A stretch of 64,000 bases of DNA, from NCBI GenBank assembly GCA_016987375.1, contig PJRA01000309.1, positions 244,757-308,756 on the forward strand, given 5' to 3'. Positions 1 through 11,063 of the stretch are shown here, one piece after another (the stretch's first letter is position 1; every line of letters begins with the position of its first letter). The translations under genes and the position numbers were made by a program. The DNA comes from Brachionus koreanus (Eukaryota > Rotifera > Eurotatoria > Ploima > Brachionidae). Under the pieces are notes generated by a model. The model ran no database searches and was not told where the DNA came from. It saw nothing but the letters and a program-made list of their open reading frames with translations.

Positions 1-607
1 TCTAATTAAAATGAGCCATAGATTGTTTTTTTTCTGTCTAGCTTTCAAAAAAATATGATTGGAAAGCAATAAAAAATGACCATTCTTCCAAAATCTAATA
101 AATTAGGGTCTTATATGGTTTTATTGAATAACTTTTGATCTTTAAAAGGTATTATCCTCAATTTTTGCACACATGTAAAGTTAAATCAGAATGCTTTTTG
201 TTTCTAGCTCTTCTTCTTTGTCTTTTTTCTTTAGTTTGTCTTTAACTAGTTTCCCGTGCAATGCATAGTTCTTTTAGGCAAAACCAAATATGGTTTGGAA
301 TGTCTTAGTGCAAGGTTGAATTGGTTTTGGTTATGAACAGGGAAAATATCCGAAATTGATGATCAATATTTTGGCCCTAGACAATTAAATTTCAATATTC
401 AATATTTTTCAATTTTCTGTTTCCGTTTCGAAATTTACAAAGAAAAATGATGAATATTTTTTTTAAAAAAATTTTATTCAAAATATAAACTAAGCTGTAA
501 ATAAGCTATTTAGAAATTTCTAGTCAAATAAATTTTAAATTTAAAAAACAATTTCTTACACTAAAACTTGAGATTTTTTCTAGACTTCAAAATAATCAAA
601 AAAAAAA
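1..607. other. Intergenic, no gene seen; holds one copy of a dispersed repeat
   Basis: AT-rich sequence without a convincing open frame. Positions about 329-460 resemble positions about 35838-35990 in the same orientation: both carry 'cagggaaaat.tccgaaatt' followed by a 'gg.c.......aattgaatt' stretch and 'gatcaatat'. This marks a dispersed repeat of unknown type. The rest is low-complexity A/T. Confidence 0.5.
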
Positions 608-3600
608 CTAAATAGAATCTTCATTTTCATGTTCTTTATGGTTTTTCGATTGTTTCACCATTTCTCTATATAAGTGTGGATTTTTTCTCACTAATTCAAG
701 TGCATACTCACTCAAAGTTTTTACACTTAGTTGACAAAGATCAATTTTAATTATTGGTTTTATAGCGCTTAATAAACTGCTGAACAATGATGGAAAAGCA
801 AGTTCCTGTTGAGCAAGTAACTGTTTCATTCTTTGTCTTTCTTTTGGCGCTTCGAAACAAGCTGGACAATTTTCAGTAATTATAGGAAAATGATTTCCTT
901 CGGCAAAAGATCTGAGCTCTTTTTCACGCACATAGACAAAAGGTCTGATGATCCTGAGATCACCGTCTTCACTTTTGTAAGCTGCTTTCATTGACCACAG
1001 TTTTCCATTGTAGAAAATTGACATCATAAAGCTTTCGGTGAAATCGTCCAAGTGCTGACCCAACGCTAAAACGTTGTAGCCATTTTGACGAGCAGTGTGA
1101 TATATTCGACCACGCTTCATGCGACTACAAAAGCTGCAAATTGATGCACATTCGTATGGCAAGTTTTCAGCGGTTTCCAAAATTGCTTATATTTTTTAAT
1201 TTATAAATTAACAAATATGTTTTTCAATTGAACAAAAATACTTTGTTCTTCGTAAAAATAGGGTACATTCAATTCGGCCAAATATTTTTTCAATGAACTA
1301 GGATTATAAGCTGATGTCTTGGGATCCACTGTGACAGCTCCAAATTCAAAATTAATGTCCTAATTTTTTTTTATTTTCAATATTTTATTTTAGATTTATT
1401 TTTAATAAATAAGATAAAATTGTATTGTGAATTTTGGAACAAAACTTATTAAATAAAAATTTGAAATTAAATCAGCTTTTTTTTCTTTAATCTTAAATTC
1501 GTTCTGCAAATAAACTAGCTCATACTAAGTTTGTAAAACCCGAATTTCCAGTTTTTGCAATTGAAAATTACAATATTAAAACATGTTAAAGAAAATTACA
1601 ATATTAAAATTACAAATTGACCAGTTTTGCACCGACAAAATTTAGGCTATACAAACTTTGCATTGGCAAATTGGTAAAAATATAGTTTGACCATTTGAAA
1701 ACAGTTGTTTTTATTAATTTATGTTTATTGTTCCAAAATTCAAAATTTTATTTTTTTTTCGTTGACAATAATTTAAAATTTTAAAATTTACTTTAGATTT
1801 GGCAACAAATTGGTATTGTCTAATTGCATGCAATAAAGACATTGAATCTTTGCCGCCTGATAAGCAGACTAAAACTTTGTCGCCATCTTGAATCATGTTA
1901 AAATCTTGTAGAGCTTCGACAAATGGTTTAAAAATTGTTTTTGGTGGCGAATGCCACTCGTGTTTGTTTAATACACCATTGGTTTCCTTTTTATCTTTGA
2001 ATTTAAGTTTACAAACAAATTCTGAGTTTCTATTTATTTCATTTTCATCACAATCGCCATTTTTCTCCACTTGATTTCTTTTATACATGTTAATCGATCT
2101 AGTAAAATTTGACTTTTCTTCCACTTGCTTAATCACATTATTTCTAATCAATTTGACACATTCATCAAATTTTTCATCATTAAAATAAGTATTGGCATGT
2201 TCTCTGAACGAAAAAGAAATTTTTTTACTTTCATTAGTCTCCAATCGGTAAATTTTATCCAAATCAGCCTCAAATGTATATTTGTGTGGCATAAATGGTG
2301 GTACATATACTTCATTGTTATACAATGACTTAATGTCATGTAAAATACCATAGGCTTCACTAGACAGCAAAAACCATCTTAATTTAGATGCTTCCTCATT
2401 AAAAATCAGCCTTTGATCAGATATTTGAAGAGATATCTAAAAATAAAATTGAAAAAAATTTAAAAAAAATTTTTTTTTTTATGTCTTACCTTAACTCCAT
2501 CTAAAGCCTTATGAGCCAATTTAATACATTCCTTAATAAAAAAATTAAATTAAATTTTTTTTTTCTTGAACTGGTACTTGGTCATCTGTAGGACAGAGCT
2601 CATCCGAATGAGCTATTTTGCGGCTGTAATTGAAAAGACCATTTTTATAATTTATGTTCGAAATCCATTTTCGGTCTTTGAACACCTGGAAATTTCTGTG
2701 CCTAAACTCAGCTGTCTGCAAATTGCAAATATATTGTGGTAAAAATTTCCATCCATGTTCGCAGACAAATTTGATGGCATTGAGAATAAAATCTACTTTG
2801 GATTCTGAGAAAAAAAATGCCAAATTTAGACGCGTAAAGCCCGGCCTGAGCATTTCTGACTTGGTTGTATCGTGTCCGATTCTCAAGTGATGTCGGTCGA
2901 TTCTGTCATCCTGTATAAGTATTTCTTCGTAGGCTTTGGCCATTTCGTAGCTAAGACCCATAATGTATTGAGCATAGGGTCCTGCACAAGCACAGCCTGA
3001 TCTGGTTTGTATGCCGAACAAATCGTTGAGCAATGATGTGACAAAATTTGGATGCAAAAATAGACCAGTTTGTTTATGCTGAATTAGAAATGAAAAAATT
3101 GCCAAGCGGCGCACACTCAAACTTCCCAATATGATCAAATTTGGTATTTTAGCAAAAAAATCTATCGCTTTTCTATGAAAAATAATTTAAATTTGGCAAA
3201 AATTCAAAATTTTAAAAAAATTTAATTTAAATAAAATTATTGCATATAAATTTTTTTAAATTTAAATTGTTTAAATTGTAGATTCCTTTCTTGGACCATT
3301 AACGGCTTTTGGAGTCAAAAAACTCACGACATTCTTTTTCAACTTGGTGTAGATTAGTAAAATGCTAATACATTTAACTTGAACTTTGAAACAAACATAG
3401 ATATCAGTTGGCTAAAGAAGGATATTTTTCTTGAAGTGACACATACATTCTATCTGATTGTTTGTCCTACCAGACTTCTTCTGAAGGCTCGTATCACCAC
3501 TATAAGATTTTTTAAACCAATCTTTTAGTCTACTAATATATTTCACTGATGTTGTTGATAGGCCTTTTTTCTACTAATGACATAAGACTACCAAAATTTC

Positions 3601-5029
3601 AAATTTTAATTTAAAGCTATTATTATATAAAATTTTGTAGGATTAAATAAACAAGTAGTTGGAAATATCATATATTCTGTTTATTTTAAGTTTTAAAATC
3701 ACGAAAGATGCTAAAATAAAAAACATTAAACCAATGCAAAATTTTATCACTCAACATAATACTTAAACTCGAAGTCATAATTTATTTAAAATCGGATATA
3801 ATTTGAAACTGAAAAAAATATAGAAATTAATTAACCCATTATTCAAAATCTTATAATTTCTTATAATTTTAATTTTTAAATTTTAATTTTTTTTTGAAAA
3901 TAAAATTAAAAATTTATTTAATTTTATAATTTTTTTTCTTTTTTAAACTTATAAAAAAATTAACTAACTTTGTGTAAAAGTCCTCTTGGGTAAGAATTGT
4001 GTCAATTCCGATGGAGTTTTTGAGCTGAAATACTAGTCCTGCTCGAATCGATTCGACAATGGCCGGCGTGCCACCCTCTTCCCTCATTTCATCATTTTTC
4101 AAATAGCGATGGTCATTTTTGGTCACATAAAAAACTGTACCACCACCACATCCTTCGGGCACACCGTTAACAAACAATTTTTTCTTAGCTATCAAAATTC
4201 CGGGTGTCTGTGGTCCGCCAATAAATTTGTGAACAGATAAAAAAATTGCATCCTTATGAGCTAGTTCTTTGTCTTCTTCATAAGACACAAATGGGTTCAT
4301 GTTTATGTCAACGTGAGGCGCAGCAGAGGCATAGTCCCAAAAAGACAGGACGCCATATTTGTGCAGCAAAATGGTGATTTTATCCGAATCGGACAAAATA
4401 CCAGTTATGTTAGATGCAGCACTAAAGCTGCCAATGCGCACTCTTCCATCGTTTTGATACTCTTTAAGTTTAGATTCCAAATCTTCCAAGTCTATTGAGC
4501 CACATTTGGTTTCATTAATAAAGACCACTTCGGCAAGAGCCTCGCGCCATGGCAGCAAATTAGAATGGTGTTCGTACGGCGACACAAACACCACTGGTGG
4601 TTCTCTCAATTCCAATGCATTTAGAAGCTTGTTTACTGCACCAGTGGTGCCTGACGATACAAAAATCACCAAATCGTGCTCGCTGGCGTTCACACAATTA
4701 CGAACGATGTCTCTGGCCTCTTGTCGAAATAGGGTTGTTTGTAAACTGGTCACAGTGCTAGTTGTGTGAGTGTTGCCATAATCAGGTAGAACTTCGGAGC
4801 GAATAAAGTCTTCGATGAAGCTGAGCGAACGACCGCTAGCTGTATAGTCACAATAGACCACTTTTCTAAGTCCGAAAGGCGACACAAATTGCTCGTTAGC
4901 TCCGATCTCTGATTCAGCAATTAGTTTTAGCAGAGATTGAGGATCTTTTTCGTCTGTGTGATCTTCGTCTTGTTCTCTAGACGGCAAATCGTAAAATATG
5001 CGATCTGCATGAGATTTTTTGTTTGCCAT
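608..5029 (-). CDS. Cysteine desulfurase (SufS/CsdA type) fused to TtcA-like tRNA 2-thiocytidine synthase
   Basis: Six exons (5029-3969, 3172-2578, 2531-2490, 2436-1792, 1359-1242, 1185-608) join in phase into 1012 residues; the exon 2 donor could also lie 6 bases further, adding two residues. Residues 1 to about 550 are a class V aminotransferase: EHHSNLLPW at 153-161, PLP aspartate D232, PLP lysine K268 in SVHKFIGG, and the group II loop R410-SGCA-C415-AGP with catalytic cysteine C415. Residues from about 700 are TtcA-like: PP-loop SGGKDS at 759-764, C837-SF-C840, RMKRG, and C927-PA-C930, the positions where TtcA holds its Fe-S cluster. By family knowledge the first half takes sulfur from cysteine as persulfide and the second adenylates and thiolates a tRNA cytidine (position 32 in bacteria). 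The inference is sulfur transfer within one chain. No clear mitochondrial targeting peptide is visible. Domain identity is secure; substrate and compartment are inferred. Confidence 0.9.
1424..1745. repeat. Insertion in intron with short terminal inverted repeats
   Basis: Inside the intron between exons 4 and 5 of the desulfurase-TtcA gene. The left end 'tgtgaattttggaacaaaa' is matched in inverted form near 1722-1745 ('tgttccaaaattcaaaat'), as in a small non-autonomous DNA transposon. The left 100 bases also align with about 9413-9515 in the same orientation, so the element is dispersed. No coding capacity and no clear target-site duplication. Confidence 0.45.
3290..3530 (-). pseudogene. Decayed mariner-like transposase fragment in intron 1
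   Basis: On the minus strand, part of intron 1 (3173-3968) translates to DWFKKSYSGDTSLQKKSGR, which resembles the helix-turn-helix region of Tc1/mariner transposases (WF..F..GD.SL....RSGRP). The frame breaks soon after and the rest is not alignable by eye. It is an old remnant; the assignment rests on this one short match. Confidence 0.4.
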
Positions 5030-5251
5030 CTTTATTTTTTCAAAATAAATAAAAAAAAAATGATTTTAATTTTTGAATATTTATGTTGATTTAAAGATTT
5101 TAGGGAGGTGGTTTAAAAAAAATGTCATTATTGATGTTTTTGCGGGAAATTGCCAACGTGTCATTAGATACACACAAATAAAAGTCTGATTGAGAAACAA
5201 AAAAAGAGAGAGAGAGCTAGTTATTTAAATAATTTATTTATTTATATTCAA

Positions 5252-6080
5252 TCATATTTTTATGTTAGCTGTAGAATCTGATTCGAATAAAGAGGCGGCG
5301 CTGGTATTACGTGGTTTAGAGCTGTTAACCCTTTGGGTGTTTTGCGGTAAGTGGCTGTTTTTTTGCTTTTGCTGCTTTGGCTGTGATGTTTTGGCTGTTG
5401 GCTTTTTTACCGAGTTTAGCTTGGTCAAAAATTCCTCACTTATTACTCGATCATCATTCAACAACACAGAATAGAACGGCTTTCCATCTGATCTTATGTC
5501 TAATAAAAAATTTTATTTTTGTTATAAAAAAGTATCTTTGTCTAATTTTGAAAATTTATTTTTTTTTTAATTTTTTTGTTGTATGCATTTTAATGGGCAT
5601 TTTAATGAACATGAAAAGATCGACTCTATTATTTGATAAAAAAAAATTTTCTAAAACGAAAAAAAAACACAAACCGGCTACGGCTTGGATTAAAGAAGCG
5701 ACAACAAAAAAAAAATTATTTTAAAAATTTTGAAAGAATATCTTTTTTTTAAGAAAAAAAAACAATATTATGAATGCATGGAATGGAAAAAAAATTATCA
5801 AAGAAAATATAACTTTTTTTCGTCATTTTATTAAAAGCTTACGTTCAATTTTGACCAAGATATATTTTTCTTTGGCCACTAAAAAATTGCTTCCATAATT
5901 GAATTTATTTTCATGTAAATTTTTCACTTCTCCTGAAAGATCAGCCAAATCAATGTCAACTTGTTTTTCTGTTTCGTTTAAGTTGGCCAATTTTTTTATA
6001 TAATTTAGCAAGTGCAGCACTTTGCAATTTGAATTGACAAATGCCTCTTGGCTATCGCCGAAAATAATTGTAAAAAACAT
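5252..6080 (-). CDS. CXorf65/C22orf15-like small protein
   Basis: Two exons (6080-5843 and 5499-5252) with donor gtaagc and acceptor ..attag join in phase to 161 residues. The N-terminal 80 residues (start MFFTIIFGDSQEAFVNSNCK, then VLHLLNYIKK, a DLADLSGEV stretch and a YILVKIE end) follow the ubiquitin-like layout of the vertebrate CXorf65/C22orf15 family, whose biochemical role is unknown to me. The second exon is a basic, disordered tail rich in K, Q, S and N (residues about 100-161). It starts about 220 bases upstream of the desulfurase-TtcA start on the same strand, so the genes are in tandem. The family match is from remembered similarity, good over the first exon only; no function is claimed. 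Confidence 0.65.
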
Positions 6081-7670
6081 TTTTCGGTGTTATAATAAAT
6101 TAAAATTGAATTAAAGGTAGTTTTTTTTTTTAGTAAAGCAAACAAAAAAATTAATCGAATGGCACAGAGCAATTAAATTAAATTATATTGGCTTAACTTT
6201 AAAATTCCTCTTGAAGCAATGATTTGAGTCATATTTTCTGGATTAAATTTGTTTGCTTAAGCTGTAATATTTTTCTAAGGAAACAATAATTTTGCTTTTT
6301 TCAGCTAGTTTGTCGAGCAAAGGCAATTAGACTCGAAAAATAAAAACTTAAATCTAGAGCCGTTTCTTACTGTCAGATAGTTAAGCGAGTCCACAAATAG
6401 CTTAGTTTCCAAGACAACCAAATCTTTTTTATCTTCAAAATCATATCTATTGTTTTGATTGTTTCACCTGAAAATACCTTCAATAAAATAAATAAACTTT
6501 AGCTAATAAAAATTAATTGAATAACATTTTTTATTACACTGTTGATTTTAATTTGATTTAATTTTTTTGAAACGAAAAGTAAATTGTTTTAAATTATTAA
6601 TTAGAAAATATTTTGCGATCATAATTTTTAAAAAATTGATTTTTTTCCAATTAAAGTATACAAAATCAAATAGCTGTGACGTTATTTTTAAGAATTAAAA
6701 AAAAAATTAGAAGAAAAATTTTTGTTAAAATCGATTAAAAGCAGACAAATTAATTGTCATTTCAAATAAAAGCTTTTAAATAGTAGCTTTCAATTAATAG
6801 TGTGATTATCGACCCCGGCAGTTTGGAATGGAGCTTAGTCGTTCCTTTTAGCCGCATGAGAAAAGAGTCTCAAAAAATTACTTGAACATATTATTTACAC
6901 TAGAATATACAATTTTCTTTAGAGCAATAGTTTACTTATTCATGAGCACTCAGAATTTTGAAATAAATGAAAATGAAAAGCCATATTATATGCTCTATTC
7001 GAGAAAAATAACAAAAGTTTAAATCAACTTTGAACTTAGGATCAATGATAAAAATTAAAATAATTTGAAAGGTAACCAGTAATTTAATACCAAACGAAAC
7101 AAATAATCAATTACTTATATTAATTAATTGTTTGCCTTTTTTTTACTTTATAAAATTTCTCTTTGTTTTGTCTGTTCCCAGACTTAATTTATTTTACGTA
7201 TTAGTAAAAATTTCAATTTTTTTGATATTAGAGTCTTCAATTATTTAGATTTCATTGTATCAACTTCTTGTCAGTATTTGATTCCTTTTGATACTGTTAA
7301 AATGTTTTGGTACTAATTTCTTTATTTTCTGTATAGAATAAATTTGTTAAATAACATAATGTTATTAACTTCTAAAATAAAAAATTCTTAATTAAGCTTT
7401 TTTTATTTGTTTTATTGATATTAGATTTCTGTGGTATTAACTTGGCATGAATGATTTGGAAAAAGTCAAATTTAAGCATCACGTTGGACTCAAAATTTTC
7501 ATTTGTTTCAATGGGAGATGAATTGAAAGAGCGTTGCAAGTCAAGACTAAATGTGATAAAATATCTTCAAATAAGAAATGGTGCTTAAAAGCACAAAGAC
7601 TAGAAAATCTTTTTTTTTTTTGTTTAAATTGATTACCAGAAACTAAGAATAAGATTACAACTAATGAAAT
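6081..7670. other. Intergenic, nothing recognised
   Basis: About 1.6 kb of A/T-rich sequence upstream of the CXorf65-like gene. Slightly GC-richer patches at about 6300-6420 and 6800-6860 show no open frame or recognisable motif. Confidence 0.5.
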
Positions 7671-7674
7671 TTAT

Positions 7675-8165
7675 TATTTTATTTATTTGTTTAATCTGTA
7701 TCGAGCTAATGCTCCTTCAGAATAAAAATATCAAAAAAATATATATAGCAGTAGTAGTAAGTTGAATTGCAACTCGGAAATTAAACATAAAAATAAAATA
7801 TTCAAAAATTATTTATTTACTGCTATAGCTTGAAAAAGTTTAACCCGTTTTTGAGTCGCAGTATTTTTTTTACTACTACTACTACTACTGAAAAAAAAGT
7901 TTGATAAAATAAAAAGAAACTAAAAAACGGTTTGTTGAAAAAGAAAGAAAAAAAATTACACAAGATTTAATTTCGATAATTATTATTCATTTATAATTAC
8001 TTTTAATGCAATTTTGTTTTTTTTTTTTTCACTTTCGTTCTTTGAACTAGGAGTCTAGATGAGCTGACTGTCAGCGATGAGAGAGTAACAGGATACATAT
8101 GTTTAAATACATGATGGCTCAGAGAAAAAGAAGGAAATAGTAAGGTAGCAATTACACATTGGAGG
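7675..8165 (-). repeat. 3' end of a LINE-like repeat (minus orientation)
   Basis: Read on the minus strand, this segment matches about 45545-45765 (plus) at both ends: a 5' block with 'aattgctacctt.ctatttcc' and 'tcctgttactctc', and a 3' block 'gaaggagcattagctcg.tac' followed by a tail of (aaat)-like units. The A-rich tail suggests a retrotransposon 3' end. Between the blocks lie short (tag)n/(cta)n runs. No coding sequence is retained. Confidence 0.55.
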
Positions 8166-9410
8166 TGGATATTTAATTGAATTATTTATTTATTTGTTTT
8201 CTTTAATAAGTGTACAATTATTTAATATACTCTTATTCACAACTATATTTATAAAATACTTTTTTTTTTTACAATGGTTGTACTGGAAAAAAATCTTCGT
8301 CATGTTAAAAGATTTGTATATGAGGTTAGGAGGAGTTAGTTTATTTCTGTTAAACAATTAAATAAACATAGCAACAGTCTTTTTTGATTAAAAGTTTTCA
8401 AATTGGTTCAAAAAAGGCGCCAAAACATTAAATATCATTTAAAAAAATATTGATTGATTGTATGGATAATTGATAAAAAAGTGCTATAGGATTCTTAATT
8501 TTTAGAAAAAAATTAAATTAATAGTGCAAAATTTAACTCCCGAAAAATGCTATAAAATTAAAAGCCATATTCTTAAATTGAGTATATTCTTTAAAAATCA
8601 GAATTTTAAAATTCTAAGTTAATCAAAATTTTTGAATTGTTGAAGAATTTAAAGCAATGTAACAAAAATTAAACTAAATTTTTATTTCGTTTATAGTAAA
8701 TAAGTTTCAGAAAATTCCCTTTTTACAGAATGATTTACAAGGTGTATAAAATATGCCTTTGAAATTCATCAATTGGTTTTTAAGGTCGGTAAAAATACTT
8801 TTTTACTTTTTTAAAAGTATTTTATCTTCGAAATTTTGGATATCAGCTTCTTCTTTTTTAATGATATTTTTATTATTAAAGCGATTGATTGTTTTTTTTT
8901 GGCTAGATTGATTAACAGAAAGTCTATTGCAAAGAAAAAAAATATTTGATTATTTATACATTTAGATATATTTATAGGATACGAAGAATTTTATAAGATG
9001 ATGAGTATTTTTATATTGTCTTGCTATATAAAATAATAAAGTTAAAAATAAATGTCAGAATCGTTTTTTTGAATTTTAATCGTTAAAAATAATTATAGAC
9101 AGTTAAATTTAATAGCATCATCAATTAATCTGTGTTTTCTTTAGATCAAAATCTTTTAAATAATACGGTTATTAGATAGGTCGTATCTTAACTCAAAAAC
9201 GAACTTAGTTTCTTAAAAAAGTCAGTTTTGATATAAAATAGAAAAATTTTAAAATAATAAATTTTAAATTCATTTTTATTTTTTTTTAAAAACTAAGACT
9301 TTTTCTTTAGAAATTAAAAATTCTAAAAAATTTCACAAGTTAAATTTTAATGATTATTAATCATTTTATATTCGATGTAATTAAAATCTGTTTTGCATAA
9401 AGAAAAAAAC
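8166..9410. other. Intergenic, nothing recognised
   Basis: A/T-rich sequence without supported coding sequence or clear repeat structure. Confidence 0.5.
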
Positions 9411-9412
9411 GG

Positions 9413-9550
9413 CACTGTGAATTTTGGAACAAAAAACAAAAACAAAAATTCTAAATTAAAATAACTTTTTTTCTAAGGGTCCAAAAATCGTTGTGCAAAC
9501 TGTATTAACTGATAAGGAGGGGGACGAAGTCACTCCTTGTTTTATCAACT
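9413..9550 (+). repeat. Second copy of the 1424-1530 dispersed repeat
   Basis: It shares the 19-base block beginning 'tgtgaattttggaacaaaa' and a further alignable 80 bases with the element in the desulfurase-TtcA intron. It ends in a GC-richer hairpin-like segment (about 9510-9552, 'gataaggag' versus 'ctccttgttttatc'). It abuts the point where the left arm of the neighbouring palindromic gene unit is broken, so its insertion may have caused that break. Confidence 0.45.
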
Positions 9551-9576
9551 AAAAAAAAAACTAATATTTGATAGCG

Positions 9577-9640
9577 AGCCAAATGATAATGGAAAAGCTT
9601 GTAAAAAAATATTAAAAAAAAATTTAGCCTACAACTGAAT
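9577..9640 (-). pseudogene. Truncated left arm copy of the small F/Q/S/P-rich gene
   Basis: Mirror image of the intact gene at 10025-10269. On the minus strand it keeps the short exon 1 region at 9640 (start codon changed to ATT), a degraded donor, the intron, the acceptor 'caag' and the first 21 bases of exon 2 (9597-9577), then similarity stops. A TATA-like 'tataaata' remains at 9691-9684. Arm symmetry is also seen further in: 9733-9745 is the reverse complement of 9943-9955. Confidence 0.65.
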
Positions 9641-9965
9641 AATTTTATCGAAAATCAGTATTTTTCTAATAATTTTTTTGAAGTATTTATAAGCGAAGTC
9701 ATTAGGAATTTAATTTAATAATTTATGATCGATTCACTCATGCTTAGGATATGAGAGTACTAGAAAATAATTAAAAAAAATAAAGTATTTACTATTTCAT
9801 CGCTTTAAAATGATAACTAAAGCAAATTTTTTAATTTTTAATGTATTTTATTTTTACGATCTGGTCCAAAGAACCACTATCAATTTGTTTAATATATACA
9901 TTAAAAAAGCATTTTATATAGAAAATTTTGAGTAAATACCTCAAGCATGAGTGAATTATTTATAG

Positions 9966-9973
9966 TATAAAAA
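9966..9973 (+). promoter_or_regulatory. TATA box of the gene at 10025
   Basis: TATAAAAA lies 59 bases before the ATG, the same spacing as the TATAAATA boxes in the 53-62 kb family members, which supports both the start codon and the kinship. Confidence 0.6.
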
Positions 9974-10024
9974 CAGAGTAATCAAAATTTTTAGTTCAAT
10001 AAATTAAATATTATATTCAAAAAA

Positions 10025-10269
10025 ATGTTCAGTTGTAAGCTAAATTTTTAAGATAAAAAATTTTTTTTTCATTTTTTTTTCAAGCTTTTCCATTATCATT
10101 TGGCTCAGTCCAACAACTTTCAAACTACAATTCAGCTTATCCAGGCTTCGATCAATCTGCTTCATGGTCAATCCCACAATTCAATTCAACTCAAATTCAA
10201 CAGCCTATTTCATTCTTGCCTAATCAATATTCACTTCCCTCATTTAGTTCATTTCCTGGCTTTTTTTAA
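10025..10269 (+). CDS. Small F/Q/S/P-rich protein, divergent family member
   Basis: Two coding exons, 10025-10034 (ATGTTCAGTT, donor gtaagc) and 10085-10269, give 64 residues beginning MFSSFPLSFGS and ending PSFSSFPGFF. It is a diverged paralogue of the six 82-residue copies at 53-62 kb: same 10-base first coding exon, same phase, intron of similar size (50 bases), acceptor followed by 'cttttcca', and the same ending (SFPSFGTYPGAF there). It has no signal peptide, no membrane segment and no cysteine, and is rich in S, F, Q, N and P, so probably disordered. Function unknown. It forms the intact right arm of a palindromic unit whose left arm is broken. Confidence 0.7.
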
Positions 10270-11063
10270 AATAAAGATATTCAAATAGAATTTCTATTTT
10301 TCAATTTTTTTATTTCTATTTTATTTAATTTTGAAATACAAAAAAACAAACGTTTAACGAAAAAGATTTTTATTCACGTTTGCTTAATATTTTCAGCAAT
10401 CCGTCAACTCTAACATTAACTTAATATTATTTTAGGCTTTGCAATCCAAGACAAAAACGGCATTTAAACGGATGATCGATAAACTGAAATAAACTTAATT
10501 GAAATTAAACAAAAACAAACATTTTAGTAACTGAAGTATAATCTAAGACAGCTACTATAGCGAGCCCTATATGGGTTTCGTTTACAGGGTAAAATATGTC
10601 GTAGCTTATTCTTATTATTATTAACATAGGGTATTTTTATAAATTCATTTATTTCAATTAAATACAAGTCTCTTTGAAATGATTGCATGCTTATTGAACC
10701 TGAAAGCCTTTCATTCTTAGCTTAAAATCAAACTACAATTTTGAGGTGTTTTTTTGGTTAGCTTATGACGATGAATTGTCTTCAAAATTACTTATAAAAA
10801 AAAACTTAGAAATTTCATCTTTAAATTTTAAATCGAGTAAATTGAATCATCACTATTATTATGAATATTTATTTATAAAAAAAAAAAAATTATTTTCATT
10901 TAATAAGAAAAAAAGAAAAAATTTAACTAAACCAATACTTTAAAAAATAAATTCTAAATTTAATTTAAAAATAGAAATGATTTACAATTAATAAGATAAT
11001 AAAATATCTGCATTTTTTAAATTAAAATATATAAAAAATTATAAAATATGCGTCAAATTAAAG
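10270..11063. other. Intergenic, one possible orphan exon
   Basis: It holds one short open stretch with a good acceptor (tattattttag at 10425-10435) and a stop: 10436-10492 encodes ALQSKTKTAFKRMIDKLK. No upstream exon could be linked. The rest is A/T-rich with no gene. Confidence 0.35.

Noticed and set aside
608..5029. Recent bacterial transfer or contamination as origin of the desulfurase-TtcA gene
   Set aside because: Five phase-consistent introns of local type and A/T-rich codon use show an established eukaryotic gene; an ancient transfer cannot be excluded.
5377..5724. 115-codon plus-strand open frame
   Set aside because: It overlaps the second exon of the CXorf65-like gene on the other strand, and the rest is K/F/I-rich low complexity from A/T-rich DNA.
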